Position numbers and translations under genes: made by a program
Source: Massilia aurea
GTDB lineage: Bacteria > Pseudomonadota > Gammaproteobacteria > Burkholderiales > Burkholderiaceae_D
NCBI RefSeq assembly: GCF_014200505.1
Contig: NZ_JACHBX010000002.1
Location: 124,001 to 188,000, forward strand
Direction of reading: 5' to 3'
Length of the DNA stretch: 64,000 bases
Part shown: in pieces, positions 33,045 through 41,798 of the stretch
How positions within the stretch are numbered: position 1 is the first letter of the stretch
Layout of the letters: each line of letters begins with the position of its first letter
The notes under the pieces: generated by a model
What the model was told of the DNA's origin: nothing
The model's input: the letters and a program-made list of their open reading frames with translations, nothing else
Databases searched by the model: none

Positions 33045-34703
33045 CTAGAGGTCTCCCGTGCTGCTGGCCGGTTGCCGGACGCCGCGCCGTGCACGCAGCA
33101 CGAACCGGGCCGGATCGAGCGCATCGACCAGCGTCATTTCCAGCGGCAGCGGCTCGCCTTCCAGCTGCGCCGTCAACAGCTCGGCTGCCAGCGGCGCCCA
33201 GATCAGGCCACGCGAGGCATAGCCAAGAAGGCCGTACAGCCCCGGATGGCGCGGCACGTCGCGCAGGCGCTCGGTGCTGCCGGCGGCGGCGACGTCGGGC
33301 AGGCGGCCCACGAGCGGCAGACGATCCGGCGACACGCAGCGAAAGCCCACGCGCCCCGCCAGTGGCGCATCGTCGGCCGCAAGCGGATCGGATACCAGCG
33401 CGCGCAGGCGGGTCACGTTTTCCAGCTGGCTGCTGGCGCGCAGCGCGGGATCGGCGTCGAGATCGTACGTCGCCCCGGCGCACAGCACGCCCTGCGCGGA
33501 TGGCGTCAGGTAGGCTTCGCGGCACAGCACCAGCGGCAACTGCGGCGCCGCGCCCGGCGGCAGATGCGTGACCTGGCCGCGCAGGGCCTGCAGTGGCAGA
33601 TCGGCGGTGAGCGCCATGCGGCGCGCGCCGGCGCCGCTGGCCAGTACCGCCGTCGGCGCCGTGGCCAGCACGGCGCCATCGGGCGCGCGCGCCAACCAGG
33701 TATCGCCTTCTCGCTCCAGCGTCGCGTCACCCGCGCCAAAGCAGCGCGTCAGGCGCGCGCCGCACGAGGCCAGCAATGCCTCGCAGACACTGCCCGGACG
33801 CGCCCAACCACCTTGCGGGAACAGCCAGCCGCCGTCCGGCGCCGGCAAGCCAAGCAATGCTTCGGCCGCCGGAGATTCGAGCCAGCGCGCGAAGTCCGAC
33901 GGGACAGTGTTGTCGACAGCGATGGCGCGCGAGACCGCCGCGTGATCGGCGTCGCGCGCCAGTTGCAGCACGCCGCAGGCGGCGCCGTCAAAGGCCTGGC
34001 CGACGCCGCCCAGTTGCTCCCACAGGCGCAGCGCGTACAGGTAGGCGGCGCGCGTGAGGCGCGTCGGGACGTTGTCGTCGCGCGAGAGCAGCGGCATGAA
34101 GATGCCAGCCAGGTTGCCCGACGCTTCCAGCGCCACCTCGGGATGCCGCTCGATCAGCGTGACTTGCCAGCCGCGCGCGCACAGGCGCGCCGCCAGCGCG
34201 CAGCCGGCCAGACCCGCCCCCAGCACCAGCGCGTGGCGGACGGGTTGTGGTGTGACGGGGAGACGCGGTTTGCGGCTGGCGAAGACTGCGTTGTCGTCGT
34301 TCTCGAACACGAAGCCTTGCGCCGCCAGAGCTGTTCTCTGCGCGTCATCCAGGCCGGTTGCGTTCAGGCGCGCGCCGAGTGTCGTCAGGCGCGCCAATGG
34401 TCGGGCAAAGGCGCTGCCGACGGGGGCGTGCAGCCGGATGCAATCCAGGTGCGCATTGAGTTCGGCCAGCGCGCTCTCGAGCGGCGCTGCCAGCAGGTCC
34501 AGCGTGATGCCGGCTTCTGCTTGCGGGATGCGGTGAAAGCCCGGCTTCAGATCGGACGCCAGTGCCACGATGTGCAGGTGCTGCGAACGCTGCGGGTCGG
34601 CGCGCCAGGCCGCGATCAGGGCGGCGACACGTGCGCCATCGCCATGGTCGCTGTCGAACACGGTATAGCGGGTGCGGCCGCGCCAGTGGTCCTGCATCGG
34701 CAT
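33045..34703 (-). CDS. mnmC: tRNA mnm5s2U biosynthesis protein MnmC, N-domain degenerate
   Basis: Wobble-uridine modification enzyme. The C-terminal FAD-dependent part (from about residue 145) is intact: dinucleotide motif VLGAGLAGCALAARL, ERHPEVALEASGN, FMPLLSRDDN and GLYGLLGYASRGLIWAPL. It converts cmnm5U to nm5U. The N-terminal 130 residues occupy the place of the methyltransferase domain, but its hallmarks are missing. The SAM loop is replaced by FDSDHGDGARVAAL, and the catalytic DGFAPAKNPDMW-type segment reads IRLHAPVGSAFARP. The final methylation may therefore be lost. The start is just before PMQDHWRGRTRYTV. It follows tag with one base between. Confidence 0.82.
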   Translation of the reverse strand: MPMQDHWRGRTRYTVFDSDHGDGARVAALIAAWRADPQRSQHLHIVALASDLKPGFHRIPQAEAGITLDLLAAPLESALAELNAHLDCIRLHAPVGSAFARPLARLTTLGARLNATGLDDAQRTALAAQGFVFENDDNAVFASRKPRLPVTPQPVRHALVLGAGLAGCALAARLCARGWQVTLIERHPEVALEASGNLAGIFMPLLSRDDNVPTRLTRAAYLYALRLWEQLGGVGQAFDGAACGVLQLARDADHAAVSRAIAVDNTVPSDFARWLESPAAEALLGLPAPDGGWLFPQGGWARPGSVCEALLASCGARLTRCFGAGDATLEREGDTWLARAPDGAVLATAPTAVLASGAGARRMALTADLPLQALRGQVTHLPPGAAPQLPLVLCREAYLTPSAQGVLCAGATYDLDADPALRASSQLENVTRLRALVSDPLAADDAPLAGRVGFRCVSPDRLPLVGRLPDVAAAGSTERLRDVPRHPGLYGLLGYASRGLIWAPLAAELLTAQLEGEPLPLEMTLVDALDPARFVLRARRGVRQPASSTGDL

Positions 34704-34704
34704 G

Positions 34705-35268
34705 TCAGCGCCGCGTGCGACAGATGCAGTCGCGGTCATGGTCGTCCACCATGCCGATGCCCTGCATGTAGGCGTAGACGATGGTCGAACCGACGAACTT
34801 GAAACCGCGCTTGCCCAGGTCTTTCGACAGGCGGTCGGACAGGTCGGTGCGTGCCGGGCGGGCGCCGTCCGGCCAGTCGTTGACGATCGGCGCGCCGTCG
34901 ACAAAGCCCCACAGGTAGGCGTCGAGCGTCAGGCCCTGCTCGCGCATGGCCAGGTAGGCGCGCGCATTAGTGATCGCCGCGGCCACCTTGAGGCGGTTGC
35001 GCACGATGCCGGGATTGGCCAGCAGCTCGGCCTTCTTGTCATCGTCGTAGGCCGCGATCTTGTGCGCATCCCAGCCATCGAAGGCAGCGCGGTACGTGTC
35101 GCGCTTGTTCAGGATGGTTTCCCACGACAGGCCGGCCTGCGCGCCTTCGAGATTGAGCATTTCGAACAGCGTGGTTTCATCGTGGCACGGCACGCCCCAC
35201 TCGTTGTCGTGATAGGCGATGTAGCGCGGGTTGGCCATATTGGCCCAGGAGCAGCGGGTGATGGTCAT
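34705..35268 (-). CDS. tag: DNA-3-methyladenine glycosylase I
   Basis: A 187-residue base-excision repair enzyme that removes 3-methyladenine from alkylated DNA. It shows the Tag family pattern: RCSWANMANPRYIAYHDNEW with a zinc-ligand cysteine at the start, EGAQAGLSWETIL (helix-hairpin-helix lead-in with the catalytic region), KRGFKFVGSTIVYAYMQ and the C-terminal zinc His/Cys in VDDHDRDCIC. Length is standard. It is coupled to the small gene upstream by an ATGA overlap and to mnmC downstream with one base between, so the three form one operon. Confidence 0.95.
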   Translation of the reverse strand: MTITRCSWANMANPRYIAYHDNEWGVPCHDETTLFEMLNLEGAQAGLSWETILNKRDTYRAAFDGWDAHKIAAYDDDKKAELLANPGIVRNRLKVAAAITNARAYLAMREQGLTLDAYLWGFVDGAPIVNDWPDGARPARTDLSDRLSKDLGKRGFKFVGSTIVYAYMQGIGMVDDHDRDCICRTRR

Positions 35269-35531
35269 CGTTTCGCGCCGCGCGCGGGCATCTGGCGCAG
35301 GCAGGCCAGCACGTCATCAACGCGGCCGGCGGCGACCAGCTGCGCTGGCGTGCTGTCGCCAAGCTCAGGCTGGGGCGTGGTCATCCAGGCGTCGGCGGCG
35401 TCAATGCTGCCGAGCACCTGGCGCACCTCGTGCATGACCGCGTAATGGGTCTGGGCCTTGCGCGAATGGTCCTGGAAGCGGGCCTGCAAAGCGCTGATAT
35501 TGTCGGGAGAAAGACGTTCGGGATCGGTCAT
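35265..35531 (-). CDS. Small MbcA/ParS/Xre toxin-binding-like protein
   Basis: An 88-residue protein. The segment AADAWMTTPQPELGDSTPAQ followed by LVAAGRVDDVLACLRQM matches the C-terminal domain of Xre/MbcA/ParS antitoxins (DUF2384), where a tryptophan, 'P..LGG.TP..L' and a short helix form the toxin-contacting face. The N-terminal half is helical but has no clear helix-turn-helix. No RES-type toxin gene is adjacent; the neighbour is tag, overlapped by 4 bp. It may be a solitary adaptor or an unrelated helper. The start at 35529-35531 is the only reasonable one. Confidence 0.55.
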   Translation of the reverse strand: MTDPERLSPDNISALQARFQDHSRKAQTHYAVMHEVRQVLGSIDAADAWMTTPQPELGDSTPAQLVAAGRVDDVLACLRQMPARGAKR

Positions 35532-35559
35532 GATGTGGGTCTCGGTAGCGTTGACGGCA

Positions 35560-37098
35560 TCATACCTTGCCGCGGCGCGCGCCTGCCGGCCACTGCGCTT
35601 CGATCACCTTCGCCAGCGCCGCCACGCCGCGCCGGATATCCGCCGGCGGCACTGCTGAAAACCCCAGCAGCAGTCCCGGCGCCACCGCGCAGGCCGGCGT
35701 GGCCGTGGGATTCGCAAAATACCCGAGCGGGCGCAGTTCGATGCCGGCATCAAGCGCTGCCTGCGCCACGCGGGCTTCCAGCGGAATGCGGCCACGCTCG
35801 TCAGGCAGGAAGTGCGTGCACAAGTCCAGCCCCGCATCGGCCGGGCCACAGCGCAAGCGTTCGCCCAGACGGTCGTCCAGCGCCGTCATCAGCGCTGCGC
35901 GTCGTTCGGCATACGCGTCGCGCGTGCGCCGGATGTGGCGCATGAAGTGACCTTCGCCGATGAAGTCGGCCAGTACCGCCTGCGGCAGGATCGCACCCTG
36001 GCGGTCGATCAGCGCTTTTGCGCGCGCGAGCGGTTCGGCCAGCGCCGGCGGCGCGACCACATAGCCGAGCCGCAGCGCCGGAAACAGCACCTTCGAGAAC
36101 GTTCCCACGTAGATTACGCAACCGGCGCGGTCGAGGCTTTGCAGCGACGCCAGCGGCGGACCGGTGTAGCGGTACTCGCTATCGTAATCGTCCTCGATCA
36201 CCCAGGCGCGGTTGGCTGTCGCCCAGCGCAGCAGTTCGAGCCGGCGCGCGAGGCTCATCGTCACGCCCAGCGGCAGCTGGTGCGACGGGGTGGCGAACAC
36301 CATGCGCGCGTCGGGATAATGCAGCGCGCCGTACGCCACATCCATCCCTTCGTCGGTCACCGGCACGGTGCACAGGCGCGCCCCGGCCACCTGCATCGGC
36401 GCGCTGGCGCCCTGGTAGCCGGGCGACTCGAGCCAGACACCGTCGCCGGGCGCGAGCAGCAGTTGCGACAGCAGGTACAAGGCCTGCTGCGAACCGGACG
36501 TGATCACGATCTGCTCCGGTTCGCACACGACGCCGCGCGAGGCGCGCAGGTAAGCGCACAGCAGTTCGCGCAGCGGGGCGTAGCCGTTGGCTGCGCCATA
36601 GCCGAGGTAGGGACCGGAACGATGTGCGCGCCGTAACTGGCGCGCTTCGAGCTTGCGCCACAGGTCGAACGGAAACAGGTCCAGGCCCGGCATGCTGGGG
36701 CGGAAAGCGCGCGGCGGACCATCGCGCAACGGCGCCCGGCCCATGGCAGTGGCCATGGCCACGCCGCGTGCCGGCAATGCCCGTAGCAAGCCATCGGTCC
36801 GGGGCGGCCTGCGCGCCAGCGGCAAGGCTTCGTCGACAAACGTGCCCTGACCCACGCCGCCACGCAGATAACCCTCGGCAGTGAGCTGATCGTAGGCAGC
36901 CAGCACGGTCTGGCGCGATATCCCCAGCGCGACGCACAGCGTGCGTGTGGCCGGCAGGCGTGCGCCGGGGGCCAGTGTGCCCTGCAGGATGGCGTCTTTG
37001 AGCCGTGCGTACAGCTGGCGAAACAGGGGGGTTTCACCGCTGCGTTCAAGCGGCGTAGCGGCAATCAGGTCGTAGGCATGCATGGTGGGCAGAATCAT
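35560..37098 (-). CDS. MocR/PdxR-type GntR regulator with aminotransferase domain
   Basis: A 512-residue transcription factor. The N-terminal GntR winged helix (about residues 20-90) has LFRQLYARLKDAILQGTLAP and TRTLCVALGISRQTVLAAYD. The C-terminal fold-I aminotransferase-like domain binds PLP, with the Schiff-base lysine in YVGTFSKVLFPALRLGY and the upstream DDYDSEYRY motif. MocR proteins sense PLP or amino compounds. The divergent gene is the FMN-binding PaiB homologue, a frequent MocR partner. The start at 37096-37098 is used; an ATG five codons later is equally possible. A 7-bp inverted repeat lies in the intergenic region. Confidence 0.88.
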   Translation of the reverse strand: MILPTMHAYDLIAATPLERSGETPLFRQLYARLKDAILQGTLAPGARLPATRTLCVALGISRQTVLAAYDQLTAEGYLRGGVGQGTFVDEALPLARRPPRTDGLLRALPARGVAMATAMGRAPLRDGPPRAFRPSMPGLDLFPFDLWRKLEARQLRRAHRSGPYLGYGAANGYAPLRELLCAYLRASRGVVCEPEQIVITSGSQQALYLLSQLLLAPGDGVWLESPGYQGASAPMQVAGARLCTVPVTDEGMDVAYGALHYPDARMVFATPSHQLPLGVTMSLARRLELLRWATANRAWVIEDDYDSEYRYTGPPLASLQSLDRAGCVIYVGTFSKVLFPALRLGYVVAPPALAEPLARAKALIDRQGAILPQAVLADFIGEGHFMRHIRRTRDAYAERRAALMTALDDRLGERLRCGPADAGLDLCTHFLPDERGRIPLEARVAQAALDAGIELRPLGYFANPTATPACAVAPGLLLGFSAVPPADIRRGVAALAKVIEAQWPAGARRGKV

Positions 37099-37122
37099 AT
37101 TGGTACGCCCATCTTTACTGTA

Positions 37123-37145
37123 ATTGGCTATTTTGGAAAGCCAAT
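37123..37145. promoter_or_regulatory. Inverted repeat between mocR-like gene and paiB
   Basis: ATTGGCT (37123-37129) and AGCCAAT (37139-37145) form a perfect 7-bp inverted repeat with a 9-bp spacer, centred in the 87-bp divergent promoter region. It is a good candidate operator for the MocR-type regulator. Confidence 0.5.
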
Positions 37146-37185
37146 TTGTGTCCGAGGATACGGGTCTACTCTGGAGACACATTGC

Positions 37186-37755
37186 ATGTATTGCCCTGCC
37201 CGTTTTGCCCAGCCTGACAGTACCAGCCTGCATGACCTGATCGCCGCCCACCCATTGGGCATGCTGGTAACGTACAGCGACGGCGTGCCGGACGCCGATC
37301 ATCTGCCATTTGATGTCTACGCGAGCGAGGGTATTTTGCGCACGCATGTCGCACGCCGTAATCCCGTCTGGCGACGTGAAGGGCAGCAGGTACTGGTCGT
37401 GTTTCGCGGACCATCGGGGTATGCCACGCCGGATCGCGTGGAAAAAGAAGAGACCGGTGGCCGCGTGGTGCCTACCTGGACCTACAACGTGGTGCATGTG
37501 CACGGACGGCTGCGCACGATCGACGAGCCGGCCTGGCTGCTGGCACAGGTGACGCGCCTGACCGACCGCATGGAACACATTCAAGCTGAACCATGGGCGG
37601 TGAGCGACGCACCGAACGATTACATCGAGGGGATGCTGAACGCCATTGTCGGCATCGAAATCGTGATCGAACGGATTGAAGGGAAATGGAAAACCGAGCC
37701 GGCGCCAAGGGTGAAAACCACCTCTGGCAGCGGCCCGGTCAATGCCGGATCTTAG
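37186..37755 (+). CDS. FMN-binding negative regulator, PaiB family
   Basis: A 189-residue cytosolic protein with a split-barrel FMN-binding fold. It starts MYCPARFAQPDSTSLHDLI, the PaiB N-terminal signature, followed by AHPLGMLVTYSDGVPDADHL, THVARRNPVWR, VLVVFRGPSGY and VPTWTYNVVHVHG. Family members were named for repression of sporulation genes in Bacillus, but in proteobacteria their role is unsettled and may be flavin chemistry. CTGGAG lies before the ATG. It is divergent from the MocR-type regulator, which probably controls it. It overlaps the convergent DUF4142 gene by 4 bp. Confidence 0.87.
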   Translation: MYCPARFAQPDSTSLHDLIAAHPLGMLVTYSDGVPDADHLPFDVYASEGILRTHVARRNPVWRREGQQVLVVFRGPSGYATPDRVEKEETGGRVVPTWTYNVVHVHGRLRTIDEPAWLLAQVTRLTDRMEHIQAEPWAVSDAPNDYIEGMLNAIVGIEIVIERIEGKWKTEPAPRVKTTSGSGPVNAGS

Positions 37756-38381
37756 TGGCTGGCGCCGGTATGACCTGCGGCGCCCGAGCTGCCGGTGCTG
37801 CCCATCTTGCCGCTAGCAACTTGCTCGGCGTGCTTCAGGTGCTCTTGCACGACCGGGATCGTCTTGTCGACCTGACCCTTGACGTCCGTATCCTTGGCCG
37901 CTTTCGAGGCTTTTTGCAGCTTGGCCAGCGTTTCCTTGTGCGCAGCCACGCCGCCCTGCTTCGTGTAGGCCTTGTCGAACGCGTCGCCATTCGCCTTTTC
38001 CAGCTTGGCCGCCAGGGCCTTGTGCTTGGCGTCGAGCTCGGTCGGCAGGGTCACACCCTTCGATTGTGCCAGGGTCTGCACTTCGGTCAGCGCCTTGCCA
38101 TGGTCGTCGACCATTTTCTGACCGAACGCTTTCACATCGGCATTCTGGCTCTTGCTTTGCGCCATTTTGCCCATCTCGACTTCGGCCATGTTTGACATCG
38201 CCATGTCCATGATGGCCTTGCGATCGGCAGCGGTCAGCTTGGCCGTGCCGCTGGCGGTGGCGGCGGTTGCGCTGGCACCCATCTGGGTGGAGGCGGTTTG
38301 CGCCTGCGCGCCGACCGAACCGAACATGGCTGCTGCAACTGACACGGCCAACAGGCGCTTGATGAATTGGGTTTTCTGCAT
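37752..38381 (-). CDS. DUF4142 periplasmic protein
   Basis: A 209-residue secreted protein with signal peptide (RLLAVSVAAAMFGSVGAQAQ). The mature helical part has the DUF4142 pattern: KLTAADRKAIMDMAMSNMAE, AQSKSQNADVKAFGQKMVDD, then LDAKHKALAAKLEKANGDAF. It ends in a Gly/Ser/His-rich tail (SGAAGHTGASH). The fold is a ferritin-like four-helix bundle of unknown function, often linked to stress. AGGAG lies nine bases before the ATG. It converges on paiB with a 4-bp overlap. No metal-site motif could be assigned. Confidence 0.85.
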   Translation of the reverse strand: MQKTQFIKRLLAVSVAAAMFGSVGAQAQTASTQMGASATAATASGTAKLTAADRKAIMDMAMSNMAEVEMGKMAQSKSQNADVKAFGQKMVDDHGKALTEVQTLAQSKGVTLPTELDAKHKALAAKLEKANGDAFDKAYTKQGGVAAHKETLAKLQKASKAAKDTDVKGQVDKTIPVVQEHLKHAEQVASGKMGSTGSSGAAGHTGASH

Positions 38382-38546
38382 GGTGTATCTCCTGGTTTTT
38401 GACATTGTGTATGTTTGGTCGATTCAACACTGCTTGTCGAACCCGTCGTCCTGACGGTTGTCAACGAAACAACATCGAGTGAGCAAACTGTATACCTGTG
38501 TCATTGTTACCAGCGCTCGATAGCCAATAGGAAACTTTCAATCAAA

Positions 38547-38571
38547 AAAGCCAGCCTTGATGGCTGGCTTT
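38547..38571 (-). terminator. Intrinsic terminator of the acid phosphatase gene
   Basis: AAAGCCAGCC, loop TTGAT, GGCTGGCTTT: a 10-bp stem followed on the minus strand by a run of six T. It starts four bases after the phosphatase stop. It is the clearest rho-independent terminator in the window. Confidence 0.85.
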
Positions 38572-38574
38572 GTA

Positions 38575-40245
38575 TCACCGGAATTGCAATGTTGCCGTCA
38601 GATCGCCCGGCGGACGGGCGCCGCGCCCTTCGAACGCGGCATTGCGTACAGTTAGGCCTTCCAGCAGCGGCAACCCATGCAGGCGCGTGATGAAGCGCAG
38701 CACCGAGGTCGTGTCATAGAAGTTGTGGTCGACCGCGCCCCGCTTGGCGTGCGGCGACACCACGATCGCCGGGATGCGCGAGCCCGGGCCCCAGCGGTCG
38801 CCCTTAGGCGGGGCTACATGGTCCCACCAGCCGCCGTTCTCGTCGAACGTAATCACCACCACCATGTCTTTCCACTGCGGTGATTTTTTCAGGTGCTCGA
38901 TGACGTTGGCGATGTGGGCGTCGCCCGATTCGATGTCCGAGTACCCGGCGTGAAGGTTCAGGTTGCCTTGCGGCTTGTAGAACGCGACCGCCGGGAGCTT
39001 GCCGGCAATCACGTCGGCAATGAAACGGTTCGAGATCGGGCTGTCGCCCAGGCCGCCGTCGCGCAGGTGGTCGGCGCGCGCTTTGGTTCCCGGGGCGAAC
39101 TGCCTGAAGTAATTGAATGGCTGGTGGTGGTACTGGAAGTTGGGCTTCTGGCCGGCGCCGCGGCCATCGAGCGCCGCTTGCTGGCCGCCGCCATACCAGG
39201 CCCAGCTCACGCCGCGCCGGGACAGCAGGTCGCCGATCGTGTCGTAGGTTTGCGGCGGCAGCACGCTGGCGTCCTGCGGATCGGCGTGCAGCGGGTCGCC
39301 ATCGACGGCCGGACGGACCCAGCTCGGCTGGTATGGCGGCGCCATCGTGTTGACGGCGTAACCGTCCGGCGTCATCGCGCCGTTGCGCACGACCTTGGGC
39401 GGGCCACCCAGCGCCGAGGCCGGCGAATCGGGGTCCAGCGCCAGGCGCACGCCCTGCGGGCCATCGGCCAGCACTGCAATCTTCGATTTGGCTACGGTCT
39501 GCGCGGCATGAAAGTATTCCGGCACCCGGCCGCTGATCAGGAACTGGTGGTTCAGATACGAGCCGCCAAACGCGGCCATGAAGAAGTTGTCGCACAGCGT
39601 GAATTCGCGTGCGATCTGCCACAGGCCGAGGTTCTTTGATGTTTCACCGTAATAGCCCATCACCATGCCACCCGCATCGGACCACGCGGCAAAGCCGTCG
39701 TTGCGCCCGCCATTGATCTGCATCTGGTTGTGATAGAACTGGTGCACCAGGTCGCGCGTAACGATGGCCTCCGGCAGCGGCTTGCCGTCGCCGTCGGTCA
39801 GCTTGAACGGCGCGTTCGGCAGTCTGGTCAATTGTTTTTCGTCGATCAGGTAATCCTTGCCGCCGATATTCTGGCGGCCTGGCACCATGCCGCCCCAGAT
39901 TTTGGGCAGCGTCGGCAGGACCGAACCATCCCGGTCGCGCTGCTGCAGGCGCGCCGCAGGCACACTCGCCAGCGGCTCGGCCAAGCCGGGGAAATCGGCA
40001 AACAGATTGTTGAAGCTGCGGTTTTCCAGGTAGATCACGACCACGTTCTTGACGTGGGCACGCAGCTTGGCATCGAGCGAACTCCTGGCTGGCGCCTTCG
40101 CCGCGGTGGGCGCTGCGCTTGCGACACCGGGCAGCGTGCCGGCACCGGCCACCACGCCAGCGGCCGCGGCGGCCTGGAAGATGCGCCTGCGCGCGGGGTT
40201 GCCTGGTTGGGTGGACGCGTCCGGTCCGGAATCTTGCTCGTGCAC
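38575..40245 (-). CDS. Secreted acid phosphatase / phospholipase C superfamily
   Basis: A 556-residue exported phosphoesterase of the AcpA/phospholipase C group. It carries a Tat-like signal (PARRRIFQAAAAAGVVAGAG). The N-terminal metal motif is VVVIYLENRSFNNLFADFPG, with later GGRNDGFAAW, GGSYLNHQFL and ITFDENGGWWDHVAPPKGDR. The C-terminus has VDHNFYDTTSVLRFITRLHG. The expected role is phosphate release from phosphomonoesters in the periplasm. The start is GTG at 40243-40245 with CAGGAG six bases before. It stands alone with its own terminator. Confidence 0.85.
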   Translation of the reverse strand: MHEQDSGPDASTQPGNPARRRIFQAAAAAGVVAGAGTLPGVASAAPTAAKAPARSSLDAKLRAHVKNVVVIYLENRSFNNLFADFPGLAEPLASVPAARLQQRDRDGSVLPTLPKIWGGMVPGRQNIGGKDYLIDEKQLTRLPNAPFKLTDGDGKPLPEAIVTRDLVHQFYHNQMQINGGRNDGFAAWSDAGGMVMGYYGETSKNLGLWQIAREFTLCDNFFMAAFGGSYLNHQFLISGRVPEYFHAAQTVAKSKIAVLADGPQGVRLALDPDSPASALGGPPKVVRNGAMTPDGYAVNTMAPPYQPSWVRPAVDGDPLHADPQDASVLPPQTYDTIGDLLSRRGVSWAWYGGGQQAALDGRGAGQKPNFQYHHQPFNYFRQFAPGTKARADHLRDGGLGDSPISNRFIADVIAGKLPAVAFYKPQGNLNLHAGYSDIESGDAHIANVIEHLKKSPQWKDMVVVITFDENGGWWDHVAPPKGDRWGPGSRIPAIVVSPHAKRGAVDHNFYDTTSVLRFITRLHGLPLLEGLTVRNAAFEGRGARPPGDLTATLQFR

Positions 40246-40479
40246 GTGCTGCTCCTGTCGCTGGCGGTCAAGGCGACCGCAAAGCAGGCATTATCCGTGA
40301 GCTTTACAAAGGGAAACAAGCAAGAGAAAACGAATTCGTCCGGATCGTCAAACGGTTGTCACATTTAAGCAGCACAATGCAAGTGCTCCTTGGGAAGGGA
40401 ACACGGCAGCGCAAGCTGCCCTACCGGCGCCGGCGGTCGGGAAATATACCGGCACCAATTTATAGAGATGTACCCCACG

Positions 40480-40502
40480 ACACGGCCCAACGCGGGCCGT
40501 GT
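40480..40502. terminator. 9-bp hairpin beyond the GyrI-like gene
   Basis: ACACGGCCC, loop AACGC, GGGCCGTGT. It lies 24 bp beyond the stop of the gene at 40527 in the 281-bp spacer 40246-40526. No T-run follows on the minus strand. I see no gene in the remainder of this spacer. Confidence 0.4.
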
Positions 40503-40526
40503 CCTTTATCTGTCCTTCGTATCAGT

Positions 40527-40997
40527 TCAACCGTACAGCGGCACCAAAATGTCGTAAGCATTATCCGGCCGCGCGCCATCGTCGACGGTCGGCGTGTAGC
40601 GGCGATCATATCGCTCCAGACGGATACCCTCTTCATCGGCTTCCATGCCCAGTTGCTCCATCGCCGCAGTGCCGGTCACGCGCGAGGCTTGCGCATGCAC
40701 CATCGGGCCACGGTGCGTCATCAGCGCGTAACGGCGCGCCGGCACCCGGATGCCGATCATGCCGGGCGGGAGCTGGTCGAGGTCAGCGACCTCGACGGCC
40801 ACGCATTCGACCTGCTCGCCATCGTCCCGCCGCAGCGTTACGCCATAGCGGACACCGTTGTGCTCGCCCAGCTCGGCTTCACGGGCGAGGAAGGCTTTCC
40901 AGACCTCGGGCAATTCCGTTTCCGGTGCTGAAGCTGGCACAACTGCTGGTAGCCCGGCGAGCTTCATTTCAGGTAGTGTGATGGTCGAGATGTGCAT
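40527..40997 (-). CDS. GyrI-like / AraC effector-binding domain protein
   Basis: A 156-residue stand-alone effector-binding domain. The pattern LPAVVPASAPETELPEVWKA, GVRYGVTLRRDDG, CVAVEVADLDQLPPGMIGIR and ARRYALMTHRGPM then matches the GyrI-like small-molecule-binding fold (SHS2 repeats), with a glutamate in the cup region. No DNA-binding domain is attached. Stand-alone members include DNA gyrase inhibitor GyrI and drug-binding or hydrolase-like proteins. Its ligand is unknown. It is divergent from the methyltransferase gene at 41104, with a 106-bp gap. Confidence 0.78.
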   Translation of the reverse strand: MHISTITLPEMKLAGLPAVVPASAPETELPEVWKAFLAREAELGEHNGVRYGVTLRRDDGEQVECVAVEVADLDQLPPGMIGIRVPARRYALMTHRGPMVHAQASRVTGTAAMEQLGMEADEEGIRLERYDRRYTPTVDDGARPDNAYDILVPLYG

Positions 40998-41103
40998 GAT
41001 GTGGACTTCTAAAGGGACGAAAAGATTATAGGCTTATCGCTTCGGCAATATTAGCAACGTCGCAATCGTGCGCTTCGATTCCCGGACAAAATGGAGACAA
41101 CCG

Positions 41104-41688
41104 TTGACTACCTCACTTAAAGCCCTGCTGAAAGAGCTGGAAACCTTCGGCGCCAGTCACGATGCGGCCCACGAGAACCGTGCCAGCCGCATGCTCAACA
41201 TCACCCACGATACCGGCGAGTTCCTGGCCGTTATCGTGCGGACGATGGGCGCACGCCGCATTCTCGAGATCGGCACATCCAACGGTTATTCGACGCTGTG
41301 GCTGGCCGATGCGGCCGCGGCGCACGATGGTCTCGTCACGACGGTCGAACTGTCGCCCGCCAAGGTGGCGATGGCGGGCGCCAATTTCGCACGCGTCGGG
41401 CTGCAGGACCGGGTGCATCAAATCGAAGGTGACGCAGGCGACGTGCTGGCCGGCGGCGCCGATGCGGCGTTCGACCTCGTCTTTCTGGATTCGGAGCGCA
41501 CTGCTTACCTGGCCTGGCTGCCGCAGATCGAACGCGTCCTGCGACCGGGCGGGCTGATCGTGGTGGACAACGCCACCTCGCACGCACAGGAGCTGGCGCC
41601 GTTCATGCAGGCGCTGCGCTGCGCACCGGGCTGGAGCACCAGTCTGGTCGGGGTTGGCAAAGGCCAGTTTCTCGCCACCAAACACTGA
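41104..41688 (+). CDS. O-methyltransferase family 3 (SAM-dependent)
   Basis: A 194-residue class I methyltransferase of the catechol O-methyltransferase-like family. The SAM motif is ILEIGTSNGYSTLWLADAA, followed by the acidic TVELSPAKVAMAGANF and motif FDLVFLDSERTAYLAW, where metal and substrate residues reside. It ends LIVVDNATSHAQEL then LVGVGKGQFLATK. The start is TTG at 41104, supported by GGAG seven bases upstream; no suitable ATG exists nearby. The substrate is unknown. No partner genes are visible. Confidence 0.85.
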   Translation: MTTSLKALLKELETFGASHDAAHENRASRMLNITHDTGEFLAVIVRTMGARRILEIGTSNGYSTLWLADAAAAHDGLVTTVELSPAKVAMAGANFARVGLQDRVHQIEGDAGDVLAGGADAAFDLVFLDSERTAYLAWLPQIERVLRPGGLIVVDNATSHAQELAPFMQALRCAPGWSTSLVGVGKGQFLATKH

Positions 41689-41798
41689 TTCCGGCGCCTG
41701 TGCAGTTCAACCCCCGTTTCTTGCAATCCATCGCAAGGGCGGGGCTGCGGATGGATGCCGTGCCTAGAATGGGCTCCATCAACTCACTGGAGAACATC

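Noticed and set aside
35265..35531. A toxin-antitoxin locus
   Set aside because: No toxin-like gene adjoins the DUF2384-like protein; tag and mnmC are housekeeping repair and tRNA genes.
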